Assembly: GCA_028277515.1 (NCBI GenBank)
Contig: JANQGC010000223.1
Span: 1-40,600 of the forward strand
DNA from: Anaerolineae bacterium
GTDB lineage: Bacteria; Chloroflexota; Anaerolineae; Promineifilales; Promineifilaceae
Length of the DNA: 40,600 bases
Direction of reading: 5' to 3'
In this document: positions 6,207-14,142 of the stretch, piece after piece
Position numbering within the stretch: the first letter of the stretch is position 1
How the letters are laid out: each line of letters opens with the position of its first letter
The notes under the pieces: generated by a model
What the model saw: the letters and a program-made list of their open reading frames with translations, nothing else
What the model was told of the DNA's origin: nothing
The model's database searches: none
Made by a program: the position numbers and the translations under genes

Positions 6207-8363
6207 ATGATATACTTTTTAATTCGGGTTCTTGTCAATGCGTTGTCATTAGCTGTCACCATCATATTGCTGCCGGGCTTAAGTGTGGGTCCTATTATCC
6301 CTGGCGTCATTGATATAAGCGCGACTTATATTATCTATGGTGCGATTATTGGATTGATCAATGCTTTTGTGCGGCCGATTGTTTTGCTTTTTACTGCGCG
6401 ACTCCTGGTGCGCAGTATGGGACTATTTATTTTTATCCTTAACGCCTTCTTTTTCTGGCTCCTCACCGCATTTGCTCCCGATTCATTCATTGTCAACGCC
6501 CCGGTGTTGATCTGGATTATTTTGGGTGGGGCATTTATGGCCCTGGCTGTCGTCATCATGGAAGCACTTTTCGGTCTGGATAGCCCTGATTTCAATAGTA
6601 GCATTGAGTCTCAATTCTATTGGCGCTGGGTGGGCTATTTGTCATCCGGCCGGCGAAATTTAATAGCCGAAAATTTACGCGTTGTCCAAATTCTAGACAT
6701 CATCGAGCGATATACCAAAGATATAGCCGTTGAAATGACGCCTTTTGATCGCTTCAGGGTGTTCATGCAAGAATTGATCTTTCGTGATGTCGATCCCATT
6801 CATAACATGGATCTACCGGAAAAGGTGCGCCATTTACTGCAAGAACTAGGTCCGACATTCGTTAAGTTTGGTCAAATTGTAAGCAGCCGGGCGGAGCAGC
6901 TTCCACCCGAATGGGAAAAGGAACTGTCCCGGTTACAAAGTAATGTGCCACCATTTTCATATGAAAGCGCGCAAAAAATTGTGGTGCAAGAGTTAAACGA
7001 TGTGCCGGAAAATCTTTTTGACTCTTTTGAAAAAGAACCTTTTGCCGCCGCTTCCACAGCCCAGGTACACAAAGCTACTTTACTGGATGGCACGCCGGTG
7101 GTTGTAAAAATCCAACGGCCGAACATTGATGTTACAGTTAAAGCGGACTTAAATGTTATGAATGACCTGGCGAAGCGCATTCAACGTCGCCAGGCCTGGG
7201 CTAAAGACATTGATCTTCGTGGATTAGTAAAAGAGTTCAGCGAAGGGATTTTGTATGAACTTGATTATCGTAACGAAGCATCCAATATCGGTCTGCTGTC
7301 CCGGAATATGGCAGATTTCAACTTTGTACACGTTCCAAAGGTATACAATCATTTATCATCCAGCAAAGTGTTAACCATGGAATTTGTTTCCGGGGTCAAA
7401 ATCAGCGATGTGAAAGCAATTGAGGAGGCGGGAATTGATAAAGGCCTTTTGGCTCGCGAATTTGTTCACGCAATGGTCAAACAGGCGCTCTTTGATGGCT
7501 TTTTCCACGCCGATCCCCACCCAGGAAATGTTTTGGTGGATCTGGAGAATCAGCAAATTGGATTTCTCGACATGGGATTAATGGGAGAGTTGAACCGCTT
7601 ACAGCGTATGGCCCTGGCAGATTTGCTTGTATCTATGGTTGAACAAGATGGATATAACATGGGCAAGGCGGCGCTGCATTTAAGCAAACCGCTTCCTGGA
7701 TTTACAGTGAATGAAGCCCAATTTTTAGAGAACATGGATCGCTTTGGGCAGCGATTTTTAGGAGTAGAAGATGCGAATATGTCTTATGTGTTTACCGCGT
7801 TACAAGATATGCTCCGGCGAAATGGACTGCGCCTCGATCCCAACTTTACCTTAGTTTTTAAGACGCTAATGCAGGCGGATGAAATCATTCGCCGGCTGGA
7901 ACCCACGATTGCCTTATCATCCGCGGCCGTGGACAGTAGCATGATGCTTATTCGCCAACAGGCTAACACGGATTACATCGCCGAACAGGTACGCAAACAA
8001 ATTTCACGAAGCTCTCGGGAAGTCGTTTATCGACTTCCAAATTTGGTGGAAGCGACCACGAAATGGCTTGACCAGTATGAAAAAGGAAAACTCAGTGTAC
8101 ACATTGATACCAGCGATCTTTCCAAGGAGGTAACAAAATTAGATAAGGCCTTAGGCAAATCGCTCGACCGCCTGGTCATAGGGATGATTTTGGCAGGCTG
8201 GTTGGTGGGTGCGGCTATCGTGAGTACAGTTGACATTTCTGTTGGCGAATATAGGCTTTCCGACCTTGCATATTACATGTTCATTGCTGGAACATTGATT
8301 GGAGTTTATGTGATTTTCCAATCCTTAAGACGCCAACTTCGAGATGAGGATGACGATTATTAG
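6207..8363 (+). CDS. YvlD/phage-holin-4-like membrane domain fused to ABC1 (UbiB/AarF) kinase
   Basis: This is a 718-residue fusion. Residues 1-125 hold about four hydrophobic helices with the pattern of the YvlD/phage_holin_4_2 family, including GAIIGLINAFVRPI and the LLPGL turn. Residues 150-600 are an ABC1 atypical kinase: KFGQ (220-223), the Ala-rich loop AAAS (280-283), Lys301 in VVVKIQRP, HADPHPGN (434-441) and DMG (455-457) in place of DFG. The C terminus adds two membrane helices (about 655-675 and 688-706). ABC1 kinases act as ATPases needed for ubiquinone synthesis or related lipid processes; the bacterial AarF group is often linked to quinones. The fusion makes it a multi-pass membrane enzyme. 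Next gene: DUF4203-like, 19 bp on. Confidence 0.88.
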   Translation: MIYFLIRVLVNALSLAVTIILLPGLSVGPIIPGVIDISATYIIYGAIIGLINAFVRPIVLLFTARLLVRSMGLFIFILNAFFFWLLTAFAPDSFIVNAPVLIWIILGGAFMALAVVIMEALFGLDSPDFNSSIESQFYWRWVGYLSSGRRNLIAENLRVVQILDIIERYTKDIAVEMTPFDRFRVFMQELIFRDVDPIHNMDLPEKVRHLLQELGPTFVKFGQIVSSRAEQLPPEWEKELSRLQSNVPPFSYESAQKIVVQELNDVPENLFDSFEKEPFAAASTAQVHKATLLDGTPVVVKIQRPNIDVTVKADLNVMNDLAKRIQRRQAWAKDIDLRGLVKEFSEGILYELDYRNEASNIGLLSRNMADFNFVHVPKVYNHLSSSKVLTMEFVSGVKISDVKAIEEAGIDKGLLAREFVHAMVKQALFDGFFHADPHPGNVLVDLENQQIGFLDMGLMGELNRLQRMALADLLVSMVEQDGYNMGKAALHLSKPLPGFTVNEAQFLENMDRFGQRFLGVEDANMSYVFTALQDMLRRNGLRLDPNFTLVFKTLMQADEIIRRLEPTIALSSAAVDSSMMLIRQQANTDYIAEQVRKQISRSSREVVYRLPNLVEATTKWLDQYEKGKLSVHIDTSDLSKEVTKLDKALGKSLDRLVIGMILAGWLVGAAIVSTVDISVGEYRLSDLAYYMFIAGTLIGVYVIFQSLRRQLRDEDDDY

Positions 8364-8382
8364 CATAAGGTAGAGGTTTTAC

Positions 8383-9063
8383 ATGGTCAATATCCTAATT
8401 TCAATTTTATTGTTTTTTGTTGGACTGAGTCTGGGATTTTATCTATTGCTTTTTGGAAGAAAGGCATTAGCAGTAACCACTGCCATTGTTTGCCTGGCCT
8501 TCACAGGTGAGTTGCTAGCCATTGTTTTGCTTGGTGAGGATTCAGGTTGGGCATTAGTCGAATCAGAAAATTGGGTCTTTGTGGGGATTGCTGTTGCCGC
8601 CGGCATTGTTGGTGGGGTTTTAGGTTTAAGAGCCAGACATACTGCTTCGAATGTTGTTGGATTTGTCGCTGGAGGGTATATTGCGCTTTGGTTGTATAAT
8701 ATCGCATTCTACCTCATGGTGAGCATAGGAGAATGGCCGGAGCAAACAGCTTTCTGGGTAGGTGTTTTCATTTTAATTATCGGTGGATTAATTGGATTAG
8801 TACTCACCAGGCGAGATGAAGGAATTGCGATCATCATTGTCTCTGTTTTTGTGGGCACTGATATGATTATAACGGTATTGAACTTAAACCCGCAGAGCAG
8901 CTTTACCGCTGTGTTCGCCATTAGCCTCGCGCTGCTAGGTCTGGTCGTTCAGTATGCCCAGTATCTGCGAGAAGTTAAGGCAGAAAGACCTATATTCACA
9001 AATGAAACCGCTGATCGGCCGGCTCCGGAACTGTTTGATTTAACCGATGATGCCAAAATATAA
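8383..9063 (+). CDS. Multi-pass membrane protein, DUF4203/TMEM198-like
   Basis: This is a 226-residue protein with about seven hydrophobic segments across residues 3-200 and a short acidic cytoplasmic tail (about 202-226). The spacing of Gly-rich helices (GGVLGLRARH, FVAGGYIALW, FILIIGGLIGLVL) resembles the DUF4203/TM198 fold, whose biochemical role is not established in bacteria. It lies 19 bp downstream of the ABC1 kinase gene with no terminator between, so it is probably cotranscribed and may share a membrane-related role. The family call is by pattern recognition and tentative; the membrane topology is clear. Confidence 0.65.
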   Translation: MVNILISILLFFVGLSLGFYLLLFGRKALAVTTAIVCLAFTGELLAIVLLGEDSGWALVESENWVFVGIAVAAGIVGGVLGLRARHTASNVVGFVAGGYIALWLYNIAFYLMVSIGEWPEQTAFWVGVFILIIGGLIGLVLTRRDEGIAIIIVSVFVGTDMIITVLNLNPQSSFTAVFAISLALLGLVVQYAQYLREVKAERPIFTNETADRPAPELFDLTDDAKI

Positions 9064-9172
9064 ACCTGGGGTGGATTGTATATAAATAGAATGAGAAAGT
9101 TGTTTAGGAATAAATAAATTCGTAAAATAAGAGTGTCAAATTTTGTCAATCTGGCGGCGGGAAATTTAAACG

Positions 9173-9201
9173 TTTACCAGGCAGATAACTTCAGTTATAT
9201 A
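9173..9201 (+). promoter_or_regulatory. Candidate promoter for the DUF1269-like gene
   Basis: TTTACC (9173-9178) lies 17 bases upstream of TATATA (9196-9201), which would give a start near 9208 and a leader of about 39 bases ending in AGGAG. It would make the DUF1269-like gene independent of the upstream operon. The spacing is good; the hexamers are imperfect. Confidence 0.35.
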
Positions 9202-9246
9202 TTTATCGCCAGATAAAACCCATAATCTTAATAGGAGAATATTATA

Positions 9247-9753
9247 ATGAGTGATTTGATCGTATTAGCGTTCAAAAATGACACAGACGCATTTAAAATG
9301 CGTGATGATTTAATCAGTTTGCAGAAACAGGAAGTGATTACTCTGCAAGACGCGGCCGTCGTGGTGCGTCATGGCGATGGGAAACCAAAAGTAAAGCAAG
9401 CAACTAGTCTAGTTGGCGCCGGCGCGTTAGGCGGCGCATTCTGGGGTATGTTAATTGGCCTTCTATTTTTTGCCCCTTGGTTGGGTCTGGCCATTGGCGC
9501 TGTAACCGGCGCAATTGCGGGCAAATTTACCGACACCGGCATCGACGATAATTTTATCAAGGAAGTTGCCAATACCATTGAACCTGGCCATTCTGCTTTA
9601 TTCCTGTTGGTGAGTAAAGTGACGATGGATAAGGTTCAGCCGTCGCTTGAAAAATATGATGCTACAGTGATCCAAACATCTTTATCTGATGAACAAGAAG
9701 AAAAATTGAAGAACCTTTTCGTGCATGATGAAGAGGAAGCACCGACTGCGTAA
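9247..9753 (+). CDS. DUF1269-family protein
   Basis: This is a 168-residue protein of the DUF1269 family. The N-terminal 45 residues form a ferredoxin-like start (LIVLAFKNDTDAFKMRDDL). A Gly/Ala-rich double hydrophobic hairpin (about 55-95: GAGALGGAFWGMLIGLLFF, then LGLAIGAVTGAIAGKF) is followed by the family's GIDDNFIKEVANTIEPGHSAL segment and a C-terminal domain with an acidic tail. Relatives are thought to associate with membranes and sometimes with stress responses; no activity is proven. AGGAG just upstream of the ATG gives a firm start. An intrinsic terminator follows. Confidence 0.85.
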   Translation: MSDLIVLAFKNDTDAFKMRDDLISLQKQEVITLQDAAVVVRHGDGKPKVKQATSLVGAGALGGAFWGMLIGLLFFAPWLGLAIGAVTGAIAGKFTDTGIDDNFIKEVANTIEPGHSALFLLVSKVTMDKVQPSLEKYDATVIQTSLSDEQEEKLKNLFVHDEEEAPTA

Positions 9754-9783
9754 TTCTTTATCAAGCCTCTGAATTTTTGATGC

Positions 9784-9812
9784 AAAGACCGCTGGCCGGC
9801 GGTCTTTTTTTA
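9784..9812 (+). terminator. Intrinsic terminator after the DUF1269-like gene
   Basis: AAAGACCGC pairs with GCGGTCTTT around a six-base loop and is followed by a run of T residues. It sits between convergent genes and abuts the stop of the SpoIIE-type gene. It clearly serves the plus strand; on the minus strand the U-tract is only three to four bases. Confidence 0.85.
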
Positions 9813-12758
9813 TTTTCGTTTCATGACGACTAAGGTGGCATCATCAAACTGAGGTGTGTCCCCGGCATGTTCCTTGATGCTGGTGCGAATCGCTTGAAGG
9901 ATATCGTGAGCACTTTTTTTTCGTACCATATGTGCCGTTAGTAACAACCTTTCCAAACCATATTCATCATAATCCTCGTTGATTGCCTCCGTCACACCGT
10001 CTGTATAGAAAATTAACAGGTCATTTTGATTCAGGCGCGTCTTGTGCGGTTTCAGGTTGATTTCCGGTAAAATGCCTAAGGCCATTCCTGGCACGCTTAA
10101 TAAGCGGGAATCACCTTTGTTTTTGATTAACAGAGGTGGATTATGGCCGCCGTTGGCAAAGGTGATGGTATTTGTTTTGGGATCCCATACAGCGTAGAAA
10201 ACAGTTACGAACAAATCAGATTGCGCATCAATACTAATTATTTCATTGGCACGCATAAGTACATCTGCCGGGTCTTTGCGGTTAAAGCCAACGGTTCGTA
10301 ATATTGTCCGGCTAAGGGCCATGAAGAGTGAGGCGGGCACTCCTTTGTCGGCGACATCGGCAATGACGATTCCCCATGTCCCATCCGATCGCGGTAAGAA
10401 ATCATAAAAATCGCCGCTTACCTCGCGAGCAGCCAGCCATAAACTGGCGACATCACATCCAGGAATTTTAGGATTTCCTCTTGGCAAGAAGCTGGCTTGA
10501 ATATCTCGAGCGACGTTTAATTCCTGCTGCATGCGCGCTCGCTCGGCCGATTCTTTATAGAGTTGATTATTAACAACGGCCGTGGCTGCCTGTTGAGCGA
10601 TACCATTGAGAATATTCAGCCGGCGGGAGGTCATGGGCTTATCGCTATCAGGGGGCATGCCGACAATTAATGCCCCCACCAACCGGCCTTGGGCATTTAG
10701 TTGAAAGGCATGTGCTTCGGCCGATTCCAGTACCGTTTTCATCCAGCCCGGCAGGCGAATCATGTGCATATGAGCAGAAGGATAGCGAGCATCGGCCGTG
10801 TTAGCCGTCATTGAGTGAAACTCATTATCGTCAATTTCCAACGTTGCCAAAACGCCGTGTCCCATGCTGCTGATACCATAGCTAGGACCGGGCAGAAATA
10901 ACTTTCGCTGGTCATCGCGAACCAGGACAATGGCAGAGTTCACCCCAACGAGCATCGGTACCAAACGCACGATGGTATTCAAAATCTCATTTAAATCCAC
11001 CAGACTGTTCACTGCCTCGGCCACTTGTAGGAGGGCTGTATTTACCCAGGCTTCTTCTTCCTGCGCGACCCGCAAACGGGCACTTTCAATTCCTTGGGCG
11101 GCTTGTTGGGCGATATTTCGGATTAGTTCCTGTTGGCGTCGTCCGGGATCATTCGTATAAAGCGGACTCGGTAGTGAGGCCGGTTTATCGACAATCATGA
11201 TCCCTTGGGGCTGGTTATGCTCACTGACCAGGAGCGGGATTAATTGAACCTCAGTTATCGTTCCATGATTGGAATGAAAAGCGGGTTCTAACCAGGTGGG
11301 AACTCTTTGGGTGACCAATGGCTGGCGGCCAACATGAACCGCATCAAGAGCATGCCAATCGCCGATGGCTAGTGATAAATTGGGGTCAAGGATCGTCTCT
11401 CCACTAACTTCACCATAATAATTTCCAAATTTGTAAATCTCAAGTTCGTGATCCCAAAGCAAAATATAGCATTTATTTACGCCGGTAAGCATCGGCGTTA
11501 AACGAGAAATAGAATAGACGATTTCCTTTAGATCTGCGCTGCGGCTAATGGCTTCGGCGATTTGCAACTGCGCCATGGTCATCCAGGCTCGCTCTTGTTG
11601 CCAGGCCAATTGCTGGGCTTTATAGATGGCACTGGCCACTTCCGCAGCTAACGCTTCCAATACTGTTTGTTCAACATCGGTAAAAACATCTGTCTGTGAG
11701 CTTTGAACATCAAGGACACCTAAGGTTTGATTGTTTACGATCAACGGAATTGCGATTTCGGCACATGTATCAGGAATGATCAGATCGCTTCGATCCTCTA
11801 GCTGGGGAACGAAACGCCGATCGGCCGCTGTGTCATTGCTGACAATCGTTTCACCGGAAGCAGCGGCCGCGCCCACAAGTCCTTGCTCGGATTTCAACCT
11901 CCCTCCAGGGGCGGATACTGATTGATCGCTGCTCGCTTGAAGGATGGCGTCTCCAGTGGCCGGATCGATAGAAAAGATATTGATTGGAGAAAAGTCAAAG
12001 GTTTCCTGGGTCAAGTTGACGACCTGGGTAAATATTTGATCAAGGTCCTGAACAGCGTTCACCTGCCTGGCAATCTTGCCAACCAATTCAAGGTGAGCGG
12101 CGCGCATACGTTCCTGTTCATAAAGTCGGGCGTTGGCAATGGCTGCTGCTGACTGATTCGCTAATATCATTAAGCGTCGCAAGTCCTCCTCGTTGAAACG
12201 GTGGGGCTGGCTGCTTTGAGCAGCGACAATGCCTACTGTTTCCTCCCCGCTCACCAGGGGGATGAATATCGCCGAACGGGGTGGTGCTTGGCTTATATAA
12301 GATGGCCTGGCCGGCAGCTCATTCATTTCGCGATCAAAATCGCGTACCAACAAAGGACTTTGAGAATTTCTTACCCAATTAATTAACCCTTGACCATCAC
12401 TGATATCAAAGGATTGTGGGGCAGTTTGTTTGAGACCATTAATGGCCCAATACATGATGCGGTAGCGATTGTTTTCAAAAAGGCCAACCTGAAAGGTGCG
12501 GATTTCAATGATCTTCCGCGCTTCTTCGGCAATGAGATGGCACAACGTGGCCACATCGAGTTCAGAAGCAACTATTGCTCTTCCGGCAGCACTTAAAGTT
12601 TCCAACTCGGCGATGCGCCGGATTAACATTCGCCGCGAAAAGAATCGCCGCCACAAGATTAAGGTAGTGGCTAGAACAGCGATCACCAAAATAAATAGCG
12701 AAATTGTTTGCCAGAGATCGTTTGCCAGGGGAAGTTGGAAGGTAGGCAAGTTTGTCAT
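9810..12758 (-). CDS. GAF-domain SpoIIE/RsbU-type PP2C phosphatase
   Basis: This is a 982-residue signalling phosphatase. An N-terminal membrane helix (about 15-37) is followed by four GAF-like sensor modules (about 50-215, 225-385, 400-565 and 575-735) and a SpoIIE PP2C domain (about 755-980). The phosphatase motifs are visible: VSGDFYDF with the metal-binding Asp, VIADVADKGVPASLFMA, and FYTDGVTEA near the end. Family members dephosphorylate STAS-domain anti-sigma antagonists in response to sensed signals. It is the last gene of a minus-strand run with two STAS proteins and an RsbW-like kinase, fitting the RsbU role. TATAAT on the minus strand (12797-12802) may also give it its own promoter. 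No strong ribosome binding site precedes the ATG. Confidence 0.92.
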   Translation of the reverse strand: MTNLPTFQLPLANDLWQTISLFILVIAVLATTLILWRRFFSRRMLIRRIAELETLSAAGRAIVASELDVATLCHLIAEEARKIIEIRTFQVGLFENNRYRIMYWAINGLKQTAPQSFDISDGQGLINWVRNSQSPLLVRDFDREMNELPARPSYISQAPPRSAIFIPLVSGEETVGIVAAQSSQPHRFNEEDLRRLMILANQSAAAIANARLYEQERMRAAHLELVGKIARQVNAVQDLDQIFTQVVNLTQETFDFSPINIFSIDPATGDAILQASSDQSVSAPGGRLKSEQGLVGAAAASGETIVSNDTAADRRFVPQLEDRSDLIIPDTCAEIAIPLIVNNQTLGVLDVQSSQTDVFTDVEQTVLEALAAEVASAIYKAQQLAWQQERAWMTMAQLQIAEAISRSADLKEIVYSISRLTPMLTGVNKCYILLWDHELEIYKFGNYYGEVSGETILDPNLSLAIGDWHALDAVHVGRQPLVTQRVPTWLEPAFHSNHGTITEVQLIPLLVSEHNQPQGIMIVDKPASLPSPLYTNDPGRRQQELIRNIAQQAAQGIESARLRVAQEEEAWVNTALLQVAEAVNSLVDLNEILNTIVRLVPMLVGVNSAIVLVRDDQRKLFLPGPSYGISSMGHGVLATLEIDDNEFHSMTANTADARYPSAHMHMIRLPGWMKTVLESAEAHAFQLNAQGRLVGALIVGMPPDSDKPMTSRRLNILNGIAQQAATAVVNNQLYKESAERARMQQELNVARDIQASFLPRGNPKIPGCDVASLWLAAREVSGDFYDFLPRSDGTWGIVIADVADKGVPASLFMALSRTILRTVGFNRKDPADVLMRANEIISIDAQSDLFVTVFYAVWDPKTNTITFANGGHNPPLLIKNKGDSRLLSVPGMALGILPEINLKPHKTRLNQNDLLIFYTDGVTEAINEDYDEYGLERLLLTAHMVRKKSAHDILQAIRTSIKEHAGDTPQFDDATLVVMKRK

Positions 12759-12796
12759 AGGGTAGATTGCGTTATTAGAGGATTTTATCCCGCCAA

Positions 12797-12802
12797 ATTA
12801 TA
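12797..12802 (-). promoter_or_regulatory. Possible -10 element for the SpoIIE-type gene
   Basis: A perfect TATAAT on the minus strand lies 39 bases upstream of the ATG, in the 53-bp gap after the STAS gene. The -35 region is poor. It could allow the phosphatase to be expressed apart from the upstream three genes. Confidence 0.3.
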
Positions 12803-12811
12803 CGCCGTGAT

Positions 12812-13153
12812 TCATAGTTGGAAGTGGTTCTGAGCATCTTCACATGATGAATGGATGGAAAAAACACGATCAAAACCAATTAAGGCGAAGATTTCCTGGA
12901 CGCGGCCGTTTAATCCGCACAGTACAAGGTCACCTCCCTGCTCACGGACCTGACGCCAGGCTGTAACAAGACAGCGCAGCCCACCGCTGTTGATATAGTT
13001 TGACTGGCTTAAATCAACGATCAATCGGGTGTGTCCATCGTTGATTAAATCGTTCAGCATTTGTTCCAGCCGGGGATTAAGTCTTTGATCCAGGCGGCCT
13101 TGGGCACCCACAACCCAGATTTCACCACTTATTTCATGACAGGAAATGGTCAT
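12812..13153 (-). CDS. STAS-domain anti-sigma factor antagonist
   Basis: This is a 113-residue single STAS domain of the SpoIIAA/RsbV kind. The phosphorylation loop reads NYINSGGLRCL (residues 53-63), with Ser57 aligning with the phosphorylated serine of the family. Its ATG overlaps the stop of the RsbW-like kinase gene (ATGA at 13150-13153), implying coupled translation and balanced dosage. It is expected to be phosphorylated by that kinase and dephosphorylated by the SpoIIE-type enzyme encoded next. The downstream target, a sigma factor or another output protein, is not in the window. Confidence 0.9.
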   Translation of the reverse strand: MTISCHEISGEIWVVGAQGRLDQRLNPRLEQMLNDLINDGHTRLIVDLSQSNYINSGGLRCLVTAWRQVREQGGDLVLCGLNGRVQEIFALIGFDRVFSIHSSCEDAQNHFQL

Positions 13154-13620
13154 TCATCATCCTCGGAGCGGAGATTCTTGATGAGCACAAGTGTGTTCCC
13201 ACTGTCTCCATTAAAGCTGTATTGCACCTCATCCATCAGTTTGCGCATGAAATAAATACCGAATCCACCAATTTGCAAACTGTTGATGATGCCGTTGAGC
13301 GCCTCCCCTTTACCTGTTATTTCCGACTCAGGCTGCTTTGGCTCAGGTACATCATCGGGGATAAAGGGACGGCCGTCATCGTGTAAAGTTATTTTGAACT
13401 GCTCCCCGGAAACTTCATACGCCGCAGTGATAAGCCCCACATCCTCAGCCCCATAAGCATGTTCGATGATATTTGTCGCCGCTTCATCACAGCAAAGCTC
13501 GACATGAAAAATACCATCCTTATCCATCCCTGCCTCTCTAGCGCCGTCTGCCAGGAATTGGCAGAGAACGCGGATTTGATCATACTTACCAGGAACGGTT
13601 AGATAATTTTCCTTGCCCAT
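13150..13620 (-). CDS. RsbW/SpoIIAB-like serine kinase (HATPase_c)
   Basis: This is an ATP-binding anti-sigma-type kinase. The N box is DEAATNIIEHAY (about residues 48-59 from the ATG) and the G1 box is DDGRPF; a Gly-rich IGGFGIYFMRKLMDEV region follows. Such proteins bind and phosphorylate STAS antagonists and, when free, sequester a sigma factor. ATG at 13620 is taken as the start; a TTG at 13635 would add five residues, and neither has a clear ribosome binding site. A perfect 9-bp stem (13642-13664) lies just upstream. It is flanked by two STAS genes in one operon. Confidence 0.9.
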   Translation of the reverse strand: MGKENYLTVPGKYDQIRVLCQFLADGAREAGMDKDGIFHVELCCDEAATNIIEHAYGAEDVGLITAAYEVSGEQFKITLHDDGRPFIPDDVPEPKQPESEITGKGEALNGIINSLQIGGFGIYFMRKLMDEVQYSFNGDSGNTLVLIKNLRSEDDE

Positions 13621-13641
13621 CTTCAGGGAAAGCAATTTGTA

Positions 13642-13664
13642 GACCCATTCGTCATGAATGGGTC
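13642..13664 (-). other. Intercistronic hairpin before the RsbW-like gene
   Basis: GACCCATTC and GAATGGGTC form a perfect 9-bp stem around a five-base loop. It lies between the first STAS gene, whose stop is at 13669, and the kinase start. No U-tract follows, so it is more likely to affect mRNA stability or kinase translation than to terminate. Confidence 0.45.
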
Positions 13665-13668
13665 ATGA

Positions 13669-14028
13669 TTAAAATGTGCCAACCGCGGTAAGATCGTTAT
13701 CGTAAACCTTAAAGAGGGGAGCTTCAGCAACCGTTAAACCAGCGAGGTCCAATACTTCAGCAACACGTTGAGATGGCTCGCTAATGACCACATCTCCTCT
13801 GTGCTTTTTGCATTCACGTAAAGCTGCTACAAGCGCGCGCAATCCGGCACTACTCATATAATTGACATCCTTAAAATTTATAACGATGTTATATTTGCCA
13901 TCATTCATCACGCCTTTTAACGCATCATCCAATTCGGATGCATTACTACTGTCAATGCGTCCTGAAACTGTCAGCAGTTCGACCCGTTTCATAGATTGAG
14001 TCGAAATTGATAGTTGTGAATTGCTCAT
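13669..14028 (-). CDS. STAS-domain anti-sigma factor antagonist, first gene of the operon
   Basis: This is a 119-residue STAS protein. The phosphorylation loop NYMSSAGLRAL (residues 56-66) is a classical RsbV/SpoIIAA signature. The start is well set by GGAGGT eight bases upstream. As the promoter-proximal gene of the partner-switching operon it is probably the main antagonist. The second STAS protein, encoded two genes on, shares the fold but not close sequence, so the kinase may serve two antagonists or two outputs. Confidence 0.93.
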   Translation of the reverse strand: MSNSQLSISTQSMKRVELLTVSGRIDSSNASELDDALKGVMNDGKYNIVINFKDVNYMSSAGLRALVAALRECKKHRGDVVISEPSQRVAEVLDLAGLTVAEAPLFKVYDNDLTAVGTF

Positions 14029-14070
14029 GGATTCTTACCTCCGGCCATTAAATTTACAAATTGCCTTCGT

Positions 14071-14076
14071 ATTATA
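14071..14076 (-). promoter_or_regulatory. -10 element of the partner-switching operon
   Basis: TATAAT on the minus strand lies 42 bases upstream of the first STAS start. The -35 region (around 14094-14099) is not close to TTGACA. It lies back to back with the queG promoter, so about 60 bp hold both divergent -10 sites. Confidence 0.45.
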
Positions 14077-14105
14077 CCACAAACAAACTAGCGGAAAATG
14101 GAGGG

Positions 14106-14136
14106 TTGGCCGCCCCTTCCCGTTATCACGTATAAT
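14106..14136 (+). promoter_or_regulatory. Promoter implying a leaderless queG mRNA
   Basis: TATAAT (14131-14136) ends six bases before the queG ATG at 14143. Transcription would start at or within a base or two of the initiation codon, so the mRNA would lack a leader; no ribosome binding site is present. A TTGGCC (14106-14111) lies 19 bases upstream of the -10. Confidence 0.55.
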
Positions 14137-14142
14137 GATTAA

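Noticed and set aside
9140..9162. A further family C copy, from TGTCAAATTTTGTCAA
   Set aside because: Only one arm-like segment is present, with no partner arm or tail.
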